In this document: piece after piece, positions 35,573-44,649 of the stretch
Layout: the number at the start of each line of letters is the position of its first letter
How positions within the stretch are numbered: position 1 is the first letter of the stretch
Source: Actinoplanes oblitus
Lineage (GTDB): Bacteria > Actinomycetota > Actinomycetes > Mycobacteriales > Micromonosporaceae
Direction of reading: 5' to 3'
Assembly: GCF_030252345.1 (NCBI RefSeq)
Contig: NZ_CP126980.1
Span: 5,657,501 to 5,721,500, forward strand
Length of the DNA stretch: 64,000 bases
Notes under the pieces: generated by a model
Databases searched by the model: none
Told to the model about the DNA's origin: nothing
Seen by the model: the letters and a program-made list of their open reading frames with translations, nothing else
Made by a program: the position numbers and the translations under genes

Positions 35573-35974
35573 ATGTTCAAAATCGCTCAGGCCGGTATCG
35601 CTGCCGGCGTGGCGGCGGCCGTGCTCGCTCCGGGTGCCGCCCAGGCGGCGACCGCCCGCGACACCACCGCACTGCTGGGTACGTACGGTTTCGGCCGCGC
35701 CCAGGTGATCGGTGAGGCCGGCGTGGCCGCCGGCGTGTGGCGCTCCTTCTCGGTCCGCACCGGCTTCGCCGGCGACGATCTGACCGTCACCTACCAGCGC
35801 CGATTCACCCCCTCCCCGGTGGAGAGGCAGGTGTACACCGCCGCCTTCGACGCGGTCGCGGACGCGCAGGCCGAGTGCCTCGGTGTCGGCGCGGACGGCG
35901 TGGCCCGCAAGGTGTGGGTGTCGTTCCGCTGCCAGACCGGCTTCGTGCCGAGCTACACCCTGTACGTGCGCTGA
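35573..35974 (+). CDS. Small secreted protein in the Fxs locus
   Basis: A 133-residue protein with a clear signal peptide (MFKIAQAGIAAGVAAAVLAP, then AAQAA). The mature part is about 105 residues, mostly beta-like, with two Cys (AECLGVG, SFRCQTG) that could form one disulfide. I do not recognise a family. ATG at 35573 with AAGGA 13 bases upstream. It stands between fxsB and the TIR-like genes and may be a passenger or an exported partner of the system. Confidence 0.75.
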   Translation: MFKIAQAGIAAGVAAAVLAPGAAQAATARDTTALLGTYGFGRAQVIGEAGVAAGVWRSFSVRTGFAGDDLTVTYQRRFTPSPVERQVYTAAFDAVADAQAECLGVGADGVARKVWVSFRCQTGFVPSYTLYVR

Positions 35975-36044
35975 CGCGTCTCGCACGAACCTTTTCCCGG
36001 CGCTTCCGCCGCATTTCCGCATACCTTTTTCCAGGAGTACATAA

Positions 36045-36479
36045 ATGAATAAGATCGCCATTGGTGCGCTCGGCGCCCTGGCCGGTGCCGGTAGCGTCCT
36101 CGCGATGACCTCGCCGGCCGCGGCGGCCGGTAACACGATCGACCTGGCCGCGGGTGGCGCCACCGCATACGGCAGCTACAACCTCATGATGAGCATTCCC
36201 GAGCGGCCGGTTCCGCCGATCAAGGTCGACGGCACGCTGGCCATGAACCAGCGCGGTCAGTGCGCCGTCGTGCAGATCGCCGGCAATGGCCCGGCCGACG
36301 GCATCGAGTGGCGCACCCTCACCAGCCTGTGCCACCCGGGCAAGACCAACTTCGCGGCCACCTCCGGCTACCTGTGGGGTGGCTTCCAGCCGGAGCTGCG
36401 GTTGTGCGTCGGCGCCACGGTCAAGCGCGCCGAGCGGGGCCACGACTGCGACGTCCACGTGCCCACCGCGGACAGCTGA
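36045..36479 (+). CDS. Small secreted protein with four cysteines in the Fxs locus
   Basis: A 144-residue secreted protein. The signal peptide spans MNKIAIGALGALAGAGSVLA to SPAAAAG. The mature region has Cys in RGQCAVV, TSLCHPG, LRLCVGA and GHDCDVH, enough for two disulfides. The pattern (NTIDLAAGGATAYGSYNL, WRTLTSLC) is unknown to me. AGGAG lies ten bases before the ATG. Downstream of the other small secreted protein, 70 bases apart, so probably co-transcribed. Confidence 0.78.
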   Translation: MNKIAIGALGALAGAGSVLAMTSPAAAAGNTIDLAAGGATAYGSYNLMMSIPERPVPPIKVDGTLAMNQRGQCAVVQIAGNGPADGIEWRTLTSLCHPGKTNFAATSGYLWGGFQPELRLCVGATVKRAERGHDCDVHVPTADS

Positions 36480-36561
36480 GCCCGGGCCGGCCATCCACAC
36501 CACTGTGGATGGCCGGCAACGGCTATGGTGGATCTCCACCGTGACCGTGGGGAGGCGGAGC

Positions 36562-37191
36562 GTGACGTCGGCCCGCGAACCGGTCTTCTTCATCAGCTAC
36601 GCACACCGGCCGCGCCGCCGCCGGCGGCCGGAGAACGAGATCGACCCGGTCGAGGAGTTCTACGCGGCGCTGTCCGAGCACATCTACGAGCTGGTCGGGC
36701 TGCGGGTCGGCGCCGCCGCCGGGTTCATGGACACCGACATGGACGGCGGCCAGCGCTGGTCGGCCGAGCTGGCCTACGCCATCGGCCACTGCCAGGTGCT
36801 GGTCCCGCTGCTCTCGCCGAACTATCTGACCAGCGAATGGTGCGCCAAGGAGTGGCGGGCGTTCCAGCGGCGGCCGCACCGCTCGATCCCGGGCACGCAC
36901 CCGACGCCGGGCTCGCTGCCGGTGATCCCGGTGCGCTGGGCGCCCGTCGACGTGTCGAGCCTGCCCGCGGAGATGCGCGCGGTGCAGGTCTTCAAACCGG
37001 CGAAAGTGCCCGCGCAGATGGCACAGTCGTATGAGGACGAGGGTCTCTACGGCCTGTTGCAGACGGGCGAGCAGGGCCGGGAGGCGTACACAACGGTGGT
37101 GTGGCGGCTGGCGCAGCGGATCGCGCTTGCCTACGGCACCCACCATGTCGAACCAGACGAGGACGTCGACTTCGGGGAGGGCGCCCCGTGA
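36562..37191 (+). CDS. TIR-like protein, FxsC-type (first copy)
   Basis: A 209-residue protein with a TIR-like fold: REPVFFISYAHRPR at the first strand, GFMDTDMDGGQRWSAELAYA, LVPLLSPNYLTSEWCAKEW, then VIPVRWAPVDVSSLP. E97 in WCAKE sits where SARM1 and bacterial TIR NADases have their catalytic Glu; NADase activity is unproven. GTG at 36562 follows GGGGAGG. Four-base GTGA overlap with the next TIR-like gene. FxsC proteins of this kind are part of Fxs loci. Confidence 0.85.
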   Translation: MTSAREPVFFISYAHRPRRRRRPENEIDPVEEFYAALSEHIYELVGLRVGAAAGFMDTDMDGGQRWSAELAYAIGHCQVLVPLLSPNYLTSEWCAKEWRAFQRRPHRSIPGTHPTPGSLPVIPVRWAPVDVSSLPAEMRAVQVFKPAKVPAQMAQSYEDEGLYGLLQTGEQGREAYTTVVWRLAQRIALAYGTHHVEPDEDVDFGEGAP

Positions 37192-38180
37192 TCTTCTTCG
37201 TGAGTCACGCGCACGCGGTCCGGGTGGCCGGGCTCGCGCGGCCGGACTCCGATCCGTGGGTGAGCCGGTTCTTCGGCGATCTGGCCGCCGCGGTCGGCGA
37301 GGACGGTTTCTACGACGGGCTGCTCGACCCGGCCCAAGATCGAAAACAGCAGCTCGGCGCGGCGCTCGGCACCGCCCAGGTGTTCGTCCCGCTGTACTCG
37401 CCGCAGTACTTCGGCAACTCGTGGGCGACAGCGGAGCTGGCCTCGTTCCGGCATCGGCTGCGCCGGCTCGGACCGGCGGAGGCGGCCCGGCACGTCGTCC
37501 CGGTGGTGTGGACCCCGCTGCCGCCGTGGGAGCACCGCCCCGAGGTCGACGAGGCCTTCACCGTCGTCGGCAAGAACACCGACTACGCCGAGAACGGGCT
37601 GCGGGCCCTCTGCATGCTCAGCCTCTACCGCGCCTCCTACCAGACGCTGGTCAGCGCGTTCGCCGAACGGATCGCCCGGGTGGTCCGGGATTCGCCGCTG
37701 CGGCCGTCGGCGCCCGGGCCGCTGGATCCGCGGCCGGTCGACACCGGCGAGCCGGCGCTGGTGGTCTCGCTGCTGGGTGTCGCGCCGGAGGTCGGCGACC
37801 GGCTGATCGAGGTGGCCGAGCGGCTCGGCGTGCCGGCCCGGATCCTCCCCCTCGACCAGTCCGCGCGCCGGCCCTGCGTGCTGCTGCTCGACGCCGCGAC
37901 CAGCCCGGAGACGGTCCGCGACACGGTCGCCGGGCTGCCCCGCTGGGTGATCCCGGTGGTGCTCGCGAGCGCCTCGGCGCCGACCCGGGCGATCACCGGT
38001 ATCCTGCGATCCGCCGGGCTGCCGCAGGTCAGCCCGCTGCGGGCGACGGGCGAGTTCGACCGGAACGCTCCGCTGCTGGTCACCGAGGCCCGCAAGCAAT
38101 ATCTACGGTACGGCCCGGTGGTCACCGCGCCCGGCGGACCCCGGCCCAGCCTGCGCCGGAACAACGACTCGCGGGGGTAA
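37188..38180 (+). CDS. fxsC: TIR-like protein FxsC (second copy, with C-terminal domain)
   Basis: A 330-residue protein. The N-terminal TIR-like domain reads IFFVSHAHAVRVAG, then LGTAQVFVPLYSPQYFGNSW and ATAELASF, with E83 in the position of the TIR catalytic Glu. A second domain (about residues 185-310: ALVVSLLGVAPEVGDRLIEV, then LPRWVIPVVLASASAPTRAI) fits the FxsC C-terminal region as I know it. Starts within the stop of the first TIR gene (GTGA) and ends with TAATG overlap into fxsT, so the three are translated together. Confidence 0.82.
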   Translation: MIFFVSHAHAVRVAGLARPDSDPWVSRFFGDLAAAVGEDGFYDGLLDPAQDRKQQLGAALGTAQVFVPLYSPQYFGNSWATAELASFRHRLRRLGPAEAARHVVPVVWTPLPPWEHRPEVDEAFTVVGKNTDYAENGLRALCMLSLYRASYQTLVSAFAERIARVVRDSPLRPSAPGPLDPRPVDTGEPALVVSLLGVAPEVGDRLIEVAERLGVPARILPLDQSARRPCVLLLDAATSPETVRDTVAGLPRWVIPVVLASASAPTRAITGILRSAGLPQVSPLRATGEFDRNAPLLVTEARKQYLRYGPVVTAPGGPRPSLRRNNDSRG

Positions 38181-41100
38181 TGGTGGATCGCGAAGGCCGG
38201 ATCGTCACGTTCTACTCGTACAAGGGTGGGACCGGACGGACCATGGCACTGGCCAACGTGGCCTGGATCCTGGCCGCCAACGGCCACCGGGTGCTCGCCG
38301 CCGACTGGGACCTGGAGTCGCCGGGCCTGCACCGGTTCTTCGCCCCGTTCACCACGCCCGAGCAGGTGGCCACCACCCGCGGCGTGATCGGGCTGATCAC
38401 CGAGTACCAGTGGGCGACGCTGCCGCGGGACGAGGGCGGCAACGGCGTACCGGCCGCCGACCGTCCGGACGACTGGTACCGGGAGTACGCCCGCGCCGAA
38501 CGCTACGCCTTCTCGATCAACTGGACGTTCCCCGGCGGCGGCTCGCTGGACCTGCTGCTGGCCGGGCACTCCAGCCTGGAGTACGAGGCGAGCCTGGCCG
38601 GGCTGAACTGGGAGGACTTCTACAACCGGCTGGGCGGTTCGCTGTTCTTCGACGCGCTGCGCGAGGACATGAAGAGCCGCTACGACTACACGCTGCTCGA
38701 CTCGCGGACCGGCCTGAGCGACGTGGCCGACATCTGCACGATCCACCTGCCCGACGTGATCGTCGACTGCTTCACGCTCAGCGACCAGGGCATCGACGGC
38801 GGCGCGTCGGTGGCCGCGCAGATCCGCACCTACGACGACGAGCGCACCCGGCGGATCCTGCCGGTGCCGATGCGGGTCGATCACGGCGAGCAGTCCAAGG
38901 CGGACGCCGGGCGGGCGCTGGCCAAACACCGGTTCGCGCGGCTGCCCGCCGGGATGACCGAGGACGAGAGGCGCAATTACTGGTACGAGGTGGAGGTCCC
39001 GTACCGGACGTACTACGCGTACGAGGAGACCCTGGCCACCTTCGGTGACGAACCCGGTAATCCGGCCAGCCTGCTCTCCTCGTACGAGCGGCTGACCGGC
39101 TACCTCACCGACGGCCGGGTCACCAGGCTGCCGCAGCTCGACCCGGCGCTGCGCCGGCAGGTGGTGTCCCGCTTCGAGCGCAAACCGGCCCTGATCGAGG
39201 AGACCCTGGTGCTCCGGTACGCCGCCGAGGACCAGGTCTGGGCCGAATGGGTGCTGGCGGTGTACTCGGCCGCCCGGCTGCGGGTGCTCGACGGCGGCGC
39301 GTTCCCGCCCGACCCGGGCGCCCGGGAGGTGGTGCTCTACTCCGACGACTACCGGGGCACCGGCGACCGGTCCGCGGTGGCGCTCTGCGTCGGCGACACC
39401 ACCCCGGCGCACGACGAGTTCGAGGCCTGGGACTCACTGCGGGGGCACTCCGCCACGTCGGCGATCGAGCGGACGCTGCGGCTGGTCGGCGCGGACCAGC
39501 GGGGTGCCGGCGACTGGCAGGCGACCCTGCCGCGCTTCCCCGGCGAACTGCCCGAGGTGCTCAAGGCGCCGGTCAAGAATCCCCGCTTCACCGGCCGGGA
39601 CCGGGAGCTGCGCCGGGTCCGGGAGGCGCTGAAACGCTCGGCCGGCACCCCGGTGGCGCTGGTCGGCGGCGCCGGCGTCGGCAAGTCGCAGCTGGCCATC
39701 GAGTACGCGCACCGGTTCCAGGGCGCCTACGACGTGATCTGGTGGGTGCCGTCCGACCCGCCGCAGTTCGTCGACACGATCATCGCCGACCTGGGCGCCG
39801 AGCTGAACTACCCGCGCCGGGCCACCGTCGGCGACAGCGCCGGCCTGGTGGTGCGCCGGCTCAGCCGGGGCGGCACCCGGGAGGGCACCCCGCTGCGCTG
39901 GCTGCTGATCTTCGACAACGCCGACCGGTACGCCGAGATCGAGAAGTACCTGCCACGCGGCAGCGGCCACCTGCTCGTCACCAGCCGCAACGCCGAGTGG
40001 GGCGATGTCGCGCACGTGCTCCCGGTGGACGCGTTCACCCGCGCCGAGAGCATCCAGCACCTGCGGTTCCGGGTCGGCGAGCAGGCGCTCAGCCGCGGCG
40101 ACGCGGACCGGATCGCCGAGGCGGTCGGTGACCTGCCGATCCTGATCGTGCTGGCGGCCGCCTGGCTGCACGACACCGGGCGCTCCCCCGAGGCGTACCT
40201 GGCCGGCCTGGAGAGCCTCGGCACGGTCCGGCACGACGCCACCGCCGTGTGGGACGTCATCCTGGAACGGCTGCACACCACCTCGCCGGGCGCCTACCGG
40301 CTGCTGCAGCTGGCCTCGATGCTGCAACCGGAGATCTCGCTCGGGCTGCTCTACAGCGAGGAGGTGGCCCGGGTCATCGCCCGGCACGACCCGGAGGTGG
40401 CGCGGCAGCTCGCCGACCGGATGACCGAGCACGACATCACCTCCGCGCTGATGCAGCCGATCAACCGGCTGTCACTGGTCAAACTGGAACCGGAGCACCA
40501 GCGGGTCACCGTGCACCGGCTGTTGCAGAGCGCGCTGCGCGACCGGATGACCCCGGACCAGCTCGCCGAGGTGCGGCACTCGGTGCATCGGGTACTGGCC
40601 AAGGCCCGCCCGGCCGGCGAGGTGGAGGATCCGGCGCTGTGGGAGAGGTTCCGGCTGCTCTGGGGTCACCTGGACGGGTCCCGGCCGGAGGAGTGCCCGG
40701 ACGACGACGTACGCCAGCTGGTGATCGACCGGGTCCGCTACATCTACCTGGTCGGCAGCTTCGAGCAGGGCCTGGACTACGCGGTCCGCGCCGACCAGGC
40801 CTGGTCCGAGCGGCTCGCCGCGCTGCCGGAGGACGACCCGGACCGGCACCCGCTGCTGGTCCGGCTGCTGCACCTGCGCTTCCACCGGGGCAACCTGCTG
40901 CGCAGCCTCGGCGAGTTCGAGCAGGCCCGCGACCTGGACCGGGAGACCCTGCGAGCGCAGGAGCGGCTGATCGGGGAGAACCACCCGTACACCCTGTTCA
41001 CCGCGGGCAGTTACGGCGCCGACCTGCGGGCGCTCGGCGAGTACCAGGAGGCCCTCGACCGCGACCTGCGCACCCACGGGCTGTCGGCGGACCGCTTCGG

Positions 41101-42034
41101 CGAGGACAACCGGCGCACCCTGGCCTTCGCCAACAACCTGGGCACCTCCTACCGGCTGACCGGCGATTTCCAGCGCGCCCTGGAGATGGACCGGACCACC
41201 CAGCAGCGGATGGCCCAGGTGCTCGGCGAGGACCACCCACGCACCCTGCTGGCCGGCAACAATCTCGGCCGTGACCTGCGCGAAGCCGGCTCATACCACG
41301 AATCGGCGGACCGGCTGCGGGATGTCCGGCTCGGCTTCGAGAAACTTTACGGCCAGCACTCCCGCGACGCCCTGGCCGTGCAGGCCAACCTGGCGGTGTC
41401 GCTGCGCTGCGCCGGCCACCTCGACGAGGCCCGCGAGTTGCTCGACGAATCCTACGAGCGGCTCACCACGATCCTCGGCCCGGACGGCGCGGAAACCCTG
41501 CTGACCCGGCTGAGCCGGGCCGCGAACATGCTGCTCACCGACGATTTCGCGACGGCCCGGGCCGAGTTCGAGAAAACCGAGGACCTGCTGGTACGCCGGT
41601 TCGGCTCGGACCGGCATCCGTACGTCCTGATCGGCCGGGTCAACCTGGCCGTGGCGCTGGGCGAGGCCGGCGCTGTCGAGCTGGCCCTGCCGATCGCGGC
41701 GGCCACCGTGGCGGCACTGCGCGTCACGCTCGGCGCGGACCACCCGTCGACGATGGCGGCGGAGAACAACCTCGCGGTCTTCCAGATCGAGTCGGGCGAC
41801 CGGGAGCCCGGCCGGGAGTTGCTGGCCGCGACGGTGGACCGGATGGTGCCCCGGCTCGGTGAGTCGCACCCGGACACCGCCCTGACCCAGGCCAACCTGG
41901 CCCTGGTCGGCGGCACCGACCACCTGCCGGCCCTGCACCGCCTGGCCGAGCGGGTCGGCTCCGACCACCCGACGGTCCGTTCCCTGCAGCGCCGCCGCCT
42001 CGTCTACCGCATCCTGGACCCGCACACCTACTGA
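38180..42034 (+). CDS. fxsT: FxsT: ParA-like ATPase, NB-ARC and tetratricopeptide protein
   Basis: A 1284-residue protein. Residues 1-300 are a MinD/ParA-like ATPase with deviant Walker A KGGTGRT (K15-T21). About 400-480 is a linker domain. From 480 comes an NB-ARC (STAND) NTPase with PRFTGRDRELRRV and VGGAGVGKSQLA (K502), LLIFDNAD as Walker B, and GSGHLLVTSRN. Residues 880-1270 are Kinesin-light-chain-type TPRs (repeated HPxTL..xNNL). This is the hallmark large protein of Fxs loci. Inference: the NB-ARC/TPR part senses a signal and acts with the TIR-like proteins. TAATG overlap with fxsC. Confidence 0.92.
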   Translation: MVDREGRIVTFYSYKGGTGRTMALANVAWILAANGHRVLAADWDLESPGLHRFFAPFTTPEQVATTRGVIGLITEYQWATLPRDEGGNGVPAADRPDDWYREYARAERYAFSINWTFPGGGSLDLLLAGHSSLEYEASLAGLNWEDFYNRLGGSLFFDALREDMKSRYDYTLLDSRTGLSDVADICTIHLPDVIVDCFTLSDQGIDGGASVAAQIRTYDDERTRRILPVPMRVDHGEQSKADAGRALAKHRFARLPAGMTEDERRNYWYEVEVPYRTYYAYEETLATFGDEPGNPASLLSSYERLTGYLTDGRVTRLPQLDPALRRQVVSRFERKPALIEETLVLRYAAEDQVWAEWVLAVYSAARLRVLDGGAFPPDPGAREVVLYSDDYRGTGDRSAVALCVGDTTPAHDEFEAWDSLRGHSATSAIERTLRLVGADQRGAGDWQATLPRFPGELPEVLKAPVKNPRFTGRDRELRRVREALKRSAGTPVALVGGAGVGKSQLAIEYAHRFQGAYDVIWWVPSDPPQFVDTIIADLGAELNYPRRATVGDSAGLVVRRLSRGGTREGTPLRWLLIFDNADRYAEIEKYLPRGSGHLLVTSRNAEWGDVAHVLPVDAFTRAESIQHLRFRVGEQALSRGDADRIAEAVGDLPILIVLAAAWLHDTGRSPEAYLAGLESLGTVRHDATAVWDVILERLHTTSPGAYRLLQLASMLQPEISLGLLYSEEVARVIARHDPEVARQLADRMTEHDITSALMQPINRLSLVKLEPEHQRVTVHRLLQSALRDRMTPDQLAEVRHSVHRVLAKARPAGEVEDPALWERFRLLWGHLDGSRPEECPDDDVRQLVIDRVRYIYLVGSFEQGLDYAVRADQAWSERLAALPEDDPDRHPLLVRLLHLRFHRGNLLRSLGEFEQARDLDRETLRAQERLIGENHPYTLFTAGSYGADLRALGEYQEALDRDLRTHGLSADRFGEDNRRTLAFANNLGTSYRLTGDFQRALEMDRTTQQRMAQVLGEDHPRTLLAGNNLGRDLREAGSYHESADRLRDVRLGFEKLYGQHSRDALAVQANLAVSLRCAGHLDEARELLDESYERLTTILGPDGAETLLTRLSRAANMLLTDDFATARAEFEKTEDLLVRRFGSDRHPYVLIGRVNLAVALGEAGAVELALPIAAATVAALRVTLGADHPSTMAAENNLAVFQIESGDREPGRELLAATVDRMVPRLGESHPDTALTQANLALVGGTDHLPALHRLAERVGSDHPTVRSLQRRRLVYRILDPHTY

Positions 42035-42078
42035 CCTGGAGCGGCTCGGCGGGATCCGGCACGGTCTACCGTGGTCTC

Positions 42079-42245
42079 GTGAGTGATCTCGAGGAGCTGC
42101 TGGCCGTGGTGGGGCGGACATCGCCGAGTTCACCGCGGTCGACGGGACCGGCGTGGTGCTCGGCGTCGCGTCCTACCGCCCGCTCACCGAGCTCGACCGT
42201 CGCGACGGTTTCCCGGACGAGTCCTTCTGGACGGACCTGCCCTGA
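42079..42245 (+). pseudogene. Frameshifted small gene after fxsT
   Basis: GTG at 42079 begins MSDLEELLAVVG. At the GGGG run near 42112-42115 the frame breaks. The shifted frame continues ADIAEFTAVDGTGVVLGVAS, then FPDESFWTDLP and a stop. Adding one G restores a smooth 56-residue protein. TACCGT ends six bases before the GTG, so it would be leaderless. I do not recognise the product. It may be a real small gene with a sequence error or a recent pseudogene. Confidence 0.45.
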
Positions 42246-42282
42246 CCGGGGACCGGCCGACGCGCGGGGACGCCGGCGGCGG

Positions 42283-43203
42283 TCAGGGGGTGGCGAGGCT
42301 CGGGATCGGGGTGCGGCCGGCCAGCCAGCGCAGCGTGCGCGGCAGCTCGGGCATGGCGTCGAAGTGGGCGGCGCCGGGGCGGACGTCCAGCTCGGCGGTG
42401 CCGATCTGCCGGGCCAGGTACTCCGAGTGGACGGCGGGGGCGAAGGTATCCTCTCCCCCGTGCCAGACCCGGACCGGGGCGACGATGGCGCGCAGGTCGA
42501 CCTTCCAGTCCCGGCGCAGGGCCAGGAGGTCGTCGATCCAGCCGTACGGCCCGTTCTTGATCGCGTCGCGATAGGACAGGCGGAGCTGGCGGCGCAGGGC
42601 GGCGTCGCTGACCACCCGCTGGTCGGCGATGGTCATCTGCTCGGCCAGCAGGCCGAGCAGATGATCCGGGTCGGTGCGGATGCCGGAGGCGCGGCGGCGG
42701 ATCTCCGACTCCAGCTCCACCGGGTCGGTGAGGACGCGGCCCATCTGCTCGCGGTTGTCCTCGTTCATCCCGTCGAACCAGCCGGGGGCGCCGGCCGGGG
42801 CGAGGCTGACCAGGACCGCGACCCGGGTGATGCGGTCGCGCAGCTCCGGGTCGGCGGCACAGGCCAGGGCGTGCGGCCCGCCACCGGACCGGCCGACCAC
42901 GGCGAAGCGCTCCAGGGCCAGCTCGCCGGCGATGGCGCGGACGTCCTGGGCGGCGTGCGCCACGTCGCGGCCCTGGACGCGCTCGGAGTCGCCGTAGCCG
43001 GGACGGTCGTAAGTGATCAGGCGGATGCCGAGGCGGTGCAGGACGATGCCGCGCGGGCGAGGGCCGAGCCGGCTGCCGGGGGTGCCGTGCAGCAGGACGA
43101 CGGGGAAGCCGTGCGCCGGCCCGAGGGTCTCGAAGGCGATCCGCCGGCCGTCCGCGGGACGGGTCACGAACCGGGGCACAGACGCGGCGTCGGCCACCGT
43201 CAC
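42283..43203 (-). CDS. Alpha/beta hydrolase
   Basis: A 306-residue alpha/beta hydrolase. Seen: oxyanion-hole region VVLLHGTPGSRLG, YDRPGYGDSERVQGRD, nucleophile elbow VVGRSGGGPHALA, acid candidate in VWHGGEDTFAP, and His in PGAAHFDAMPEL. A helical cap covers about residues 140-215. Substrate unknown; could be an esterase, epoxide hydrolase-like or haloalkane-type enzyme. GTG at 43203 with GGGAAGG eight bases upstream. No operon partner. Confidence 0.9.
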   Translation of the reverse strand: MTVADAASVPRFVTRPADGRRIAFETLGPAHGFPVVLLHGTPGSRLGPRPRGIVLHRLGIRLITYDRPGYGDSERVQGRDVAHAAQDVRAIAGELALERFAVVGRSGGGPHALACAADPELRDRITRVAVLVSLAPAGAPGWFDGMNEDNREQMGRVLTDPVELESEIRRRASGIRTDPDHLLGLLAEQMTIADQRVVSDAALRRQLRLSYRDAIKNGPYGWIDDLLALRRDWKVDLRAIVAPVRVWHGGEDTFAPAVHSEYLARQIGTAELDVRPGAAHFDAMPELPRTLRWLAGRTPIPSLATP

Positions 43204-43629
43204 CCGCCTTCCCTCGGTCTCGACGACCTATGAGCCGGCGACCGGGGCCGCCGCTGACGACGTCTGAGCCTAGACCGCCGGTCCCCGGTGCGCCATGCGG
43301 TCCGGCGATCAGGTCGCCGCCGAACCACTCTGACCAGTGGCGATACCACCCGAAAGAGGTTCGGCTCGAAGACGCTGACCGTTCGGCTGGCCGCCCAGTT
43401 CAGCGCGGCCGGCGCCACCGGCTCGCCGGCGACCACTTCGGTGCCGAGCCGGCGCAGCGAACTCCCGGGACACCGACCAGCCGCGCGCGGTCGTCCGGGC
43501 ATGCCGGCCGGTGGCTCGGTCGGCTCCATGATGGTTTTGGCGGCCCCGCGAGGCGCGGCCTGCTGGCGACGCGGGCGAACGACTCGGTCGCGCCGCGCGA
43601 AGCCGCCACGGCCTGCGCGGCACGGCGGG
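43204..43629. other. Intergenic region without a supportable gene
   Basis: A stretch of about 425 bases. A minus-strand frame includes RRLGTEVVAGEPVAPAALNW and a hydrophobic-charged run, which could be a fragment of an old gene. It has no ribosome-binding site or recognisable family, so I do not call it. Confidence 0.35.
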
Positions 43630-43660
43630 CGCCCGGCTCGACGAGGCGTCAAGCCGGGCG
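43630..43660 (-). terminator. Hairpin after the ALF/LPVTG gene
   Basis: CGCCCGGCT (43630-43638) pairs with AGCCGGGCG (43652-43660), 9-base stem, 13-base loop. It is 11 bases beyond the stop codon of the minus-strand wall-protein gene. Confidence 0.6.
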
Positions 43661-43671
43661 TGGCGTGTCCG

Positions 43672-44448
43672 CTAGGCCACGAAGCGGGAACGGCGGCGGC
43701 GGCCGATCAGGTAGCCGGCGCCGCCGAGGAGCAGGAGGGCGCCGCCGATGCCGGCCACGGTCCCGGTCGCGGCACCGGTCACGGGCAGCCCGTCGCCCTC
43801 ACCGTCCTCGCCGCCGGAGGCGCCCGCGCCGGTGGAGGCGGTGCTGGAGGCGCTCGGGCCGGTGGAGGCGGTGCTGGAGGCACTCGGGCCGGTGGAGGCG
43901 GTGGCGACCGGGGTGACGCTCGCCGAGGCGCTCGGGGTGGCGCTCGGCGACGACGTGGGCTGGGCGGCGCAGTCGAGCGCACGCGCGGCGTACAACCCGT
44001 CGTTCAGGTAGGTCAGGAAGTCATCGATCGTCCCGGCGTCGAGCGCCTTCTTCGCGGCCGCCTGCACGTTTTCGCCGGCGTCGGTCAGCGTGCGGAGCAC
44101 CGAGACCCGCAGATCCGTCAGCCAGGCGCTCCGCAGGTCCGTCTTGAGGAACGCCCGCAGGTCATCGGCGGTGCCGTCGAGCCGCTGCTGCATCACTGTC
44201 GGCAACACGGGCAACGACTCGGCACGTGCCGCGGCCATGATCTGGTTGGCGCGAAGCCGGACCTCGGTATCGGTGGCGGTATCCAGGTCGATCGTGGTGA
44301 CGATCGTGCGCAGATCCTTGAACACTTTGCGGTCGGCGGTCTGGCAGGCCTGGTCGAGTCCGGACGGCTCAACCTGCGCCACCGCAGGTGCCGCTGGAAT
44401 CAGGAAGGCCAGCGCCACCAGGACACCGGCCGACGTCTTCCCTCGCAT
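43672..44448 (-). CDS. ALF-repeat protein with LPVTG sortase anchor
   Basis: A 258-residue exported protein. Signal peptide VLVALAFLIPAAPAVAQ; a helical domain with ALF-repeat-like segments (IMAAARAESLPVLPTVMQQR, RTLTDAGENVQAAAKKALD, FLTYLNDGLYAARALD). Then a Ser/Thr/Ala stalk with three 10-11 residue repeats (STGPSASSTA), and LPVTG followed by a membrane helix and RRRRSRF tail. Sortase should link it to peptidoglycan. ATG at 44448. ALF repeats are common in actinobacterial surface and toxin-linked proteins; ligand unknown. Confidence 0.85.
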   Translation of the reverse strand: MRGKTSAGVLVALAFLIPAAPAVAQVEPSGLDQACQTADRKVFKDLRTIVTTIDLDTATDTEVRLRANQIMAAARAESLPVLPTVMQQRLDGTADDLRAFLKTDLRSAWLTDLRVSVLRTLTDAGENVQAAAKKALDAGTIDDFLTYLNDGLYAARALDCAAQPTSSPSATPSASASVTPVATASTGPSASSTASTGPSASSTASTGAGASGGEDGEGDGLPVTGAATGTVAGIGGALLLLGGAGYLIGRRRRSRFVA

Positions 44449-44565
44449 GTGGATCGTCCTCCCCGTTGCCAGCAAAAGCACGGAGATACTACAGACGGTC
44501 AGCGGACGGGTCAGCAAAGGTGATCTTTCCCGCAGGCGCCGGATCGCTGGGGGTCGCGGTCCGAT

Positions 44566-44607
44566 TGCTTTCGGTACGGCGGGAGCGCTCACCGCGTACC
44601 GAAAGCA
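44566..44607 (-). terminator. 13-base inverted repeat downstream of the GNAT gene
   Basis: TGCTTTCGGTACG (44566-44578) pairs perfectly with CGTACCGAAAGCA (44595-44607). GTCCG and CGGAC extend the stem outside a two-base bulge. It lies 43 bases beyond the GNAT stop and upstream of the wall-protein gene, so it probably ends the dehydrogenase-GNAT transcript. Confidence 0.6.
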
Positions 44608-44649
44608 GACGGACCGGACCCGGAGCGGGCCTCGCGCGGACCGGCGGCC

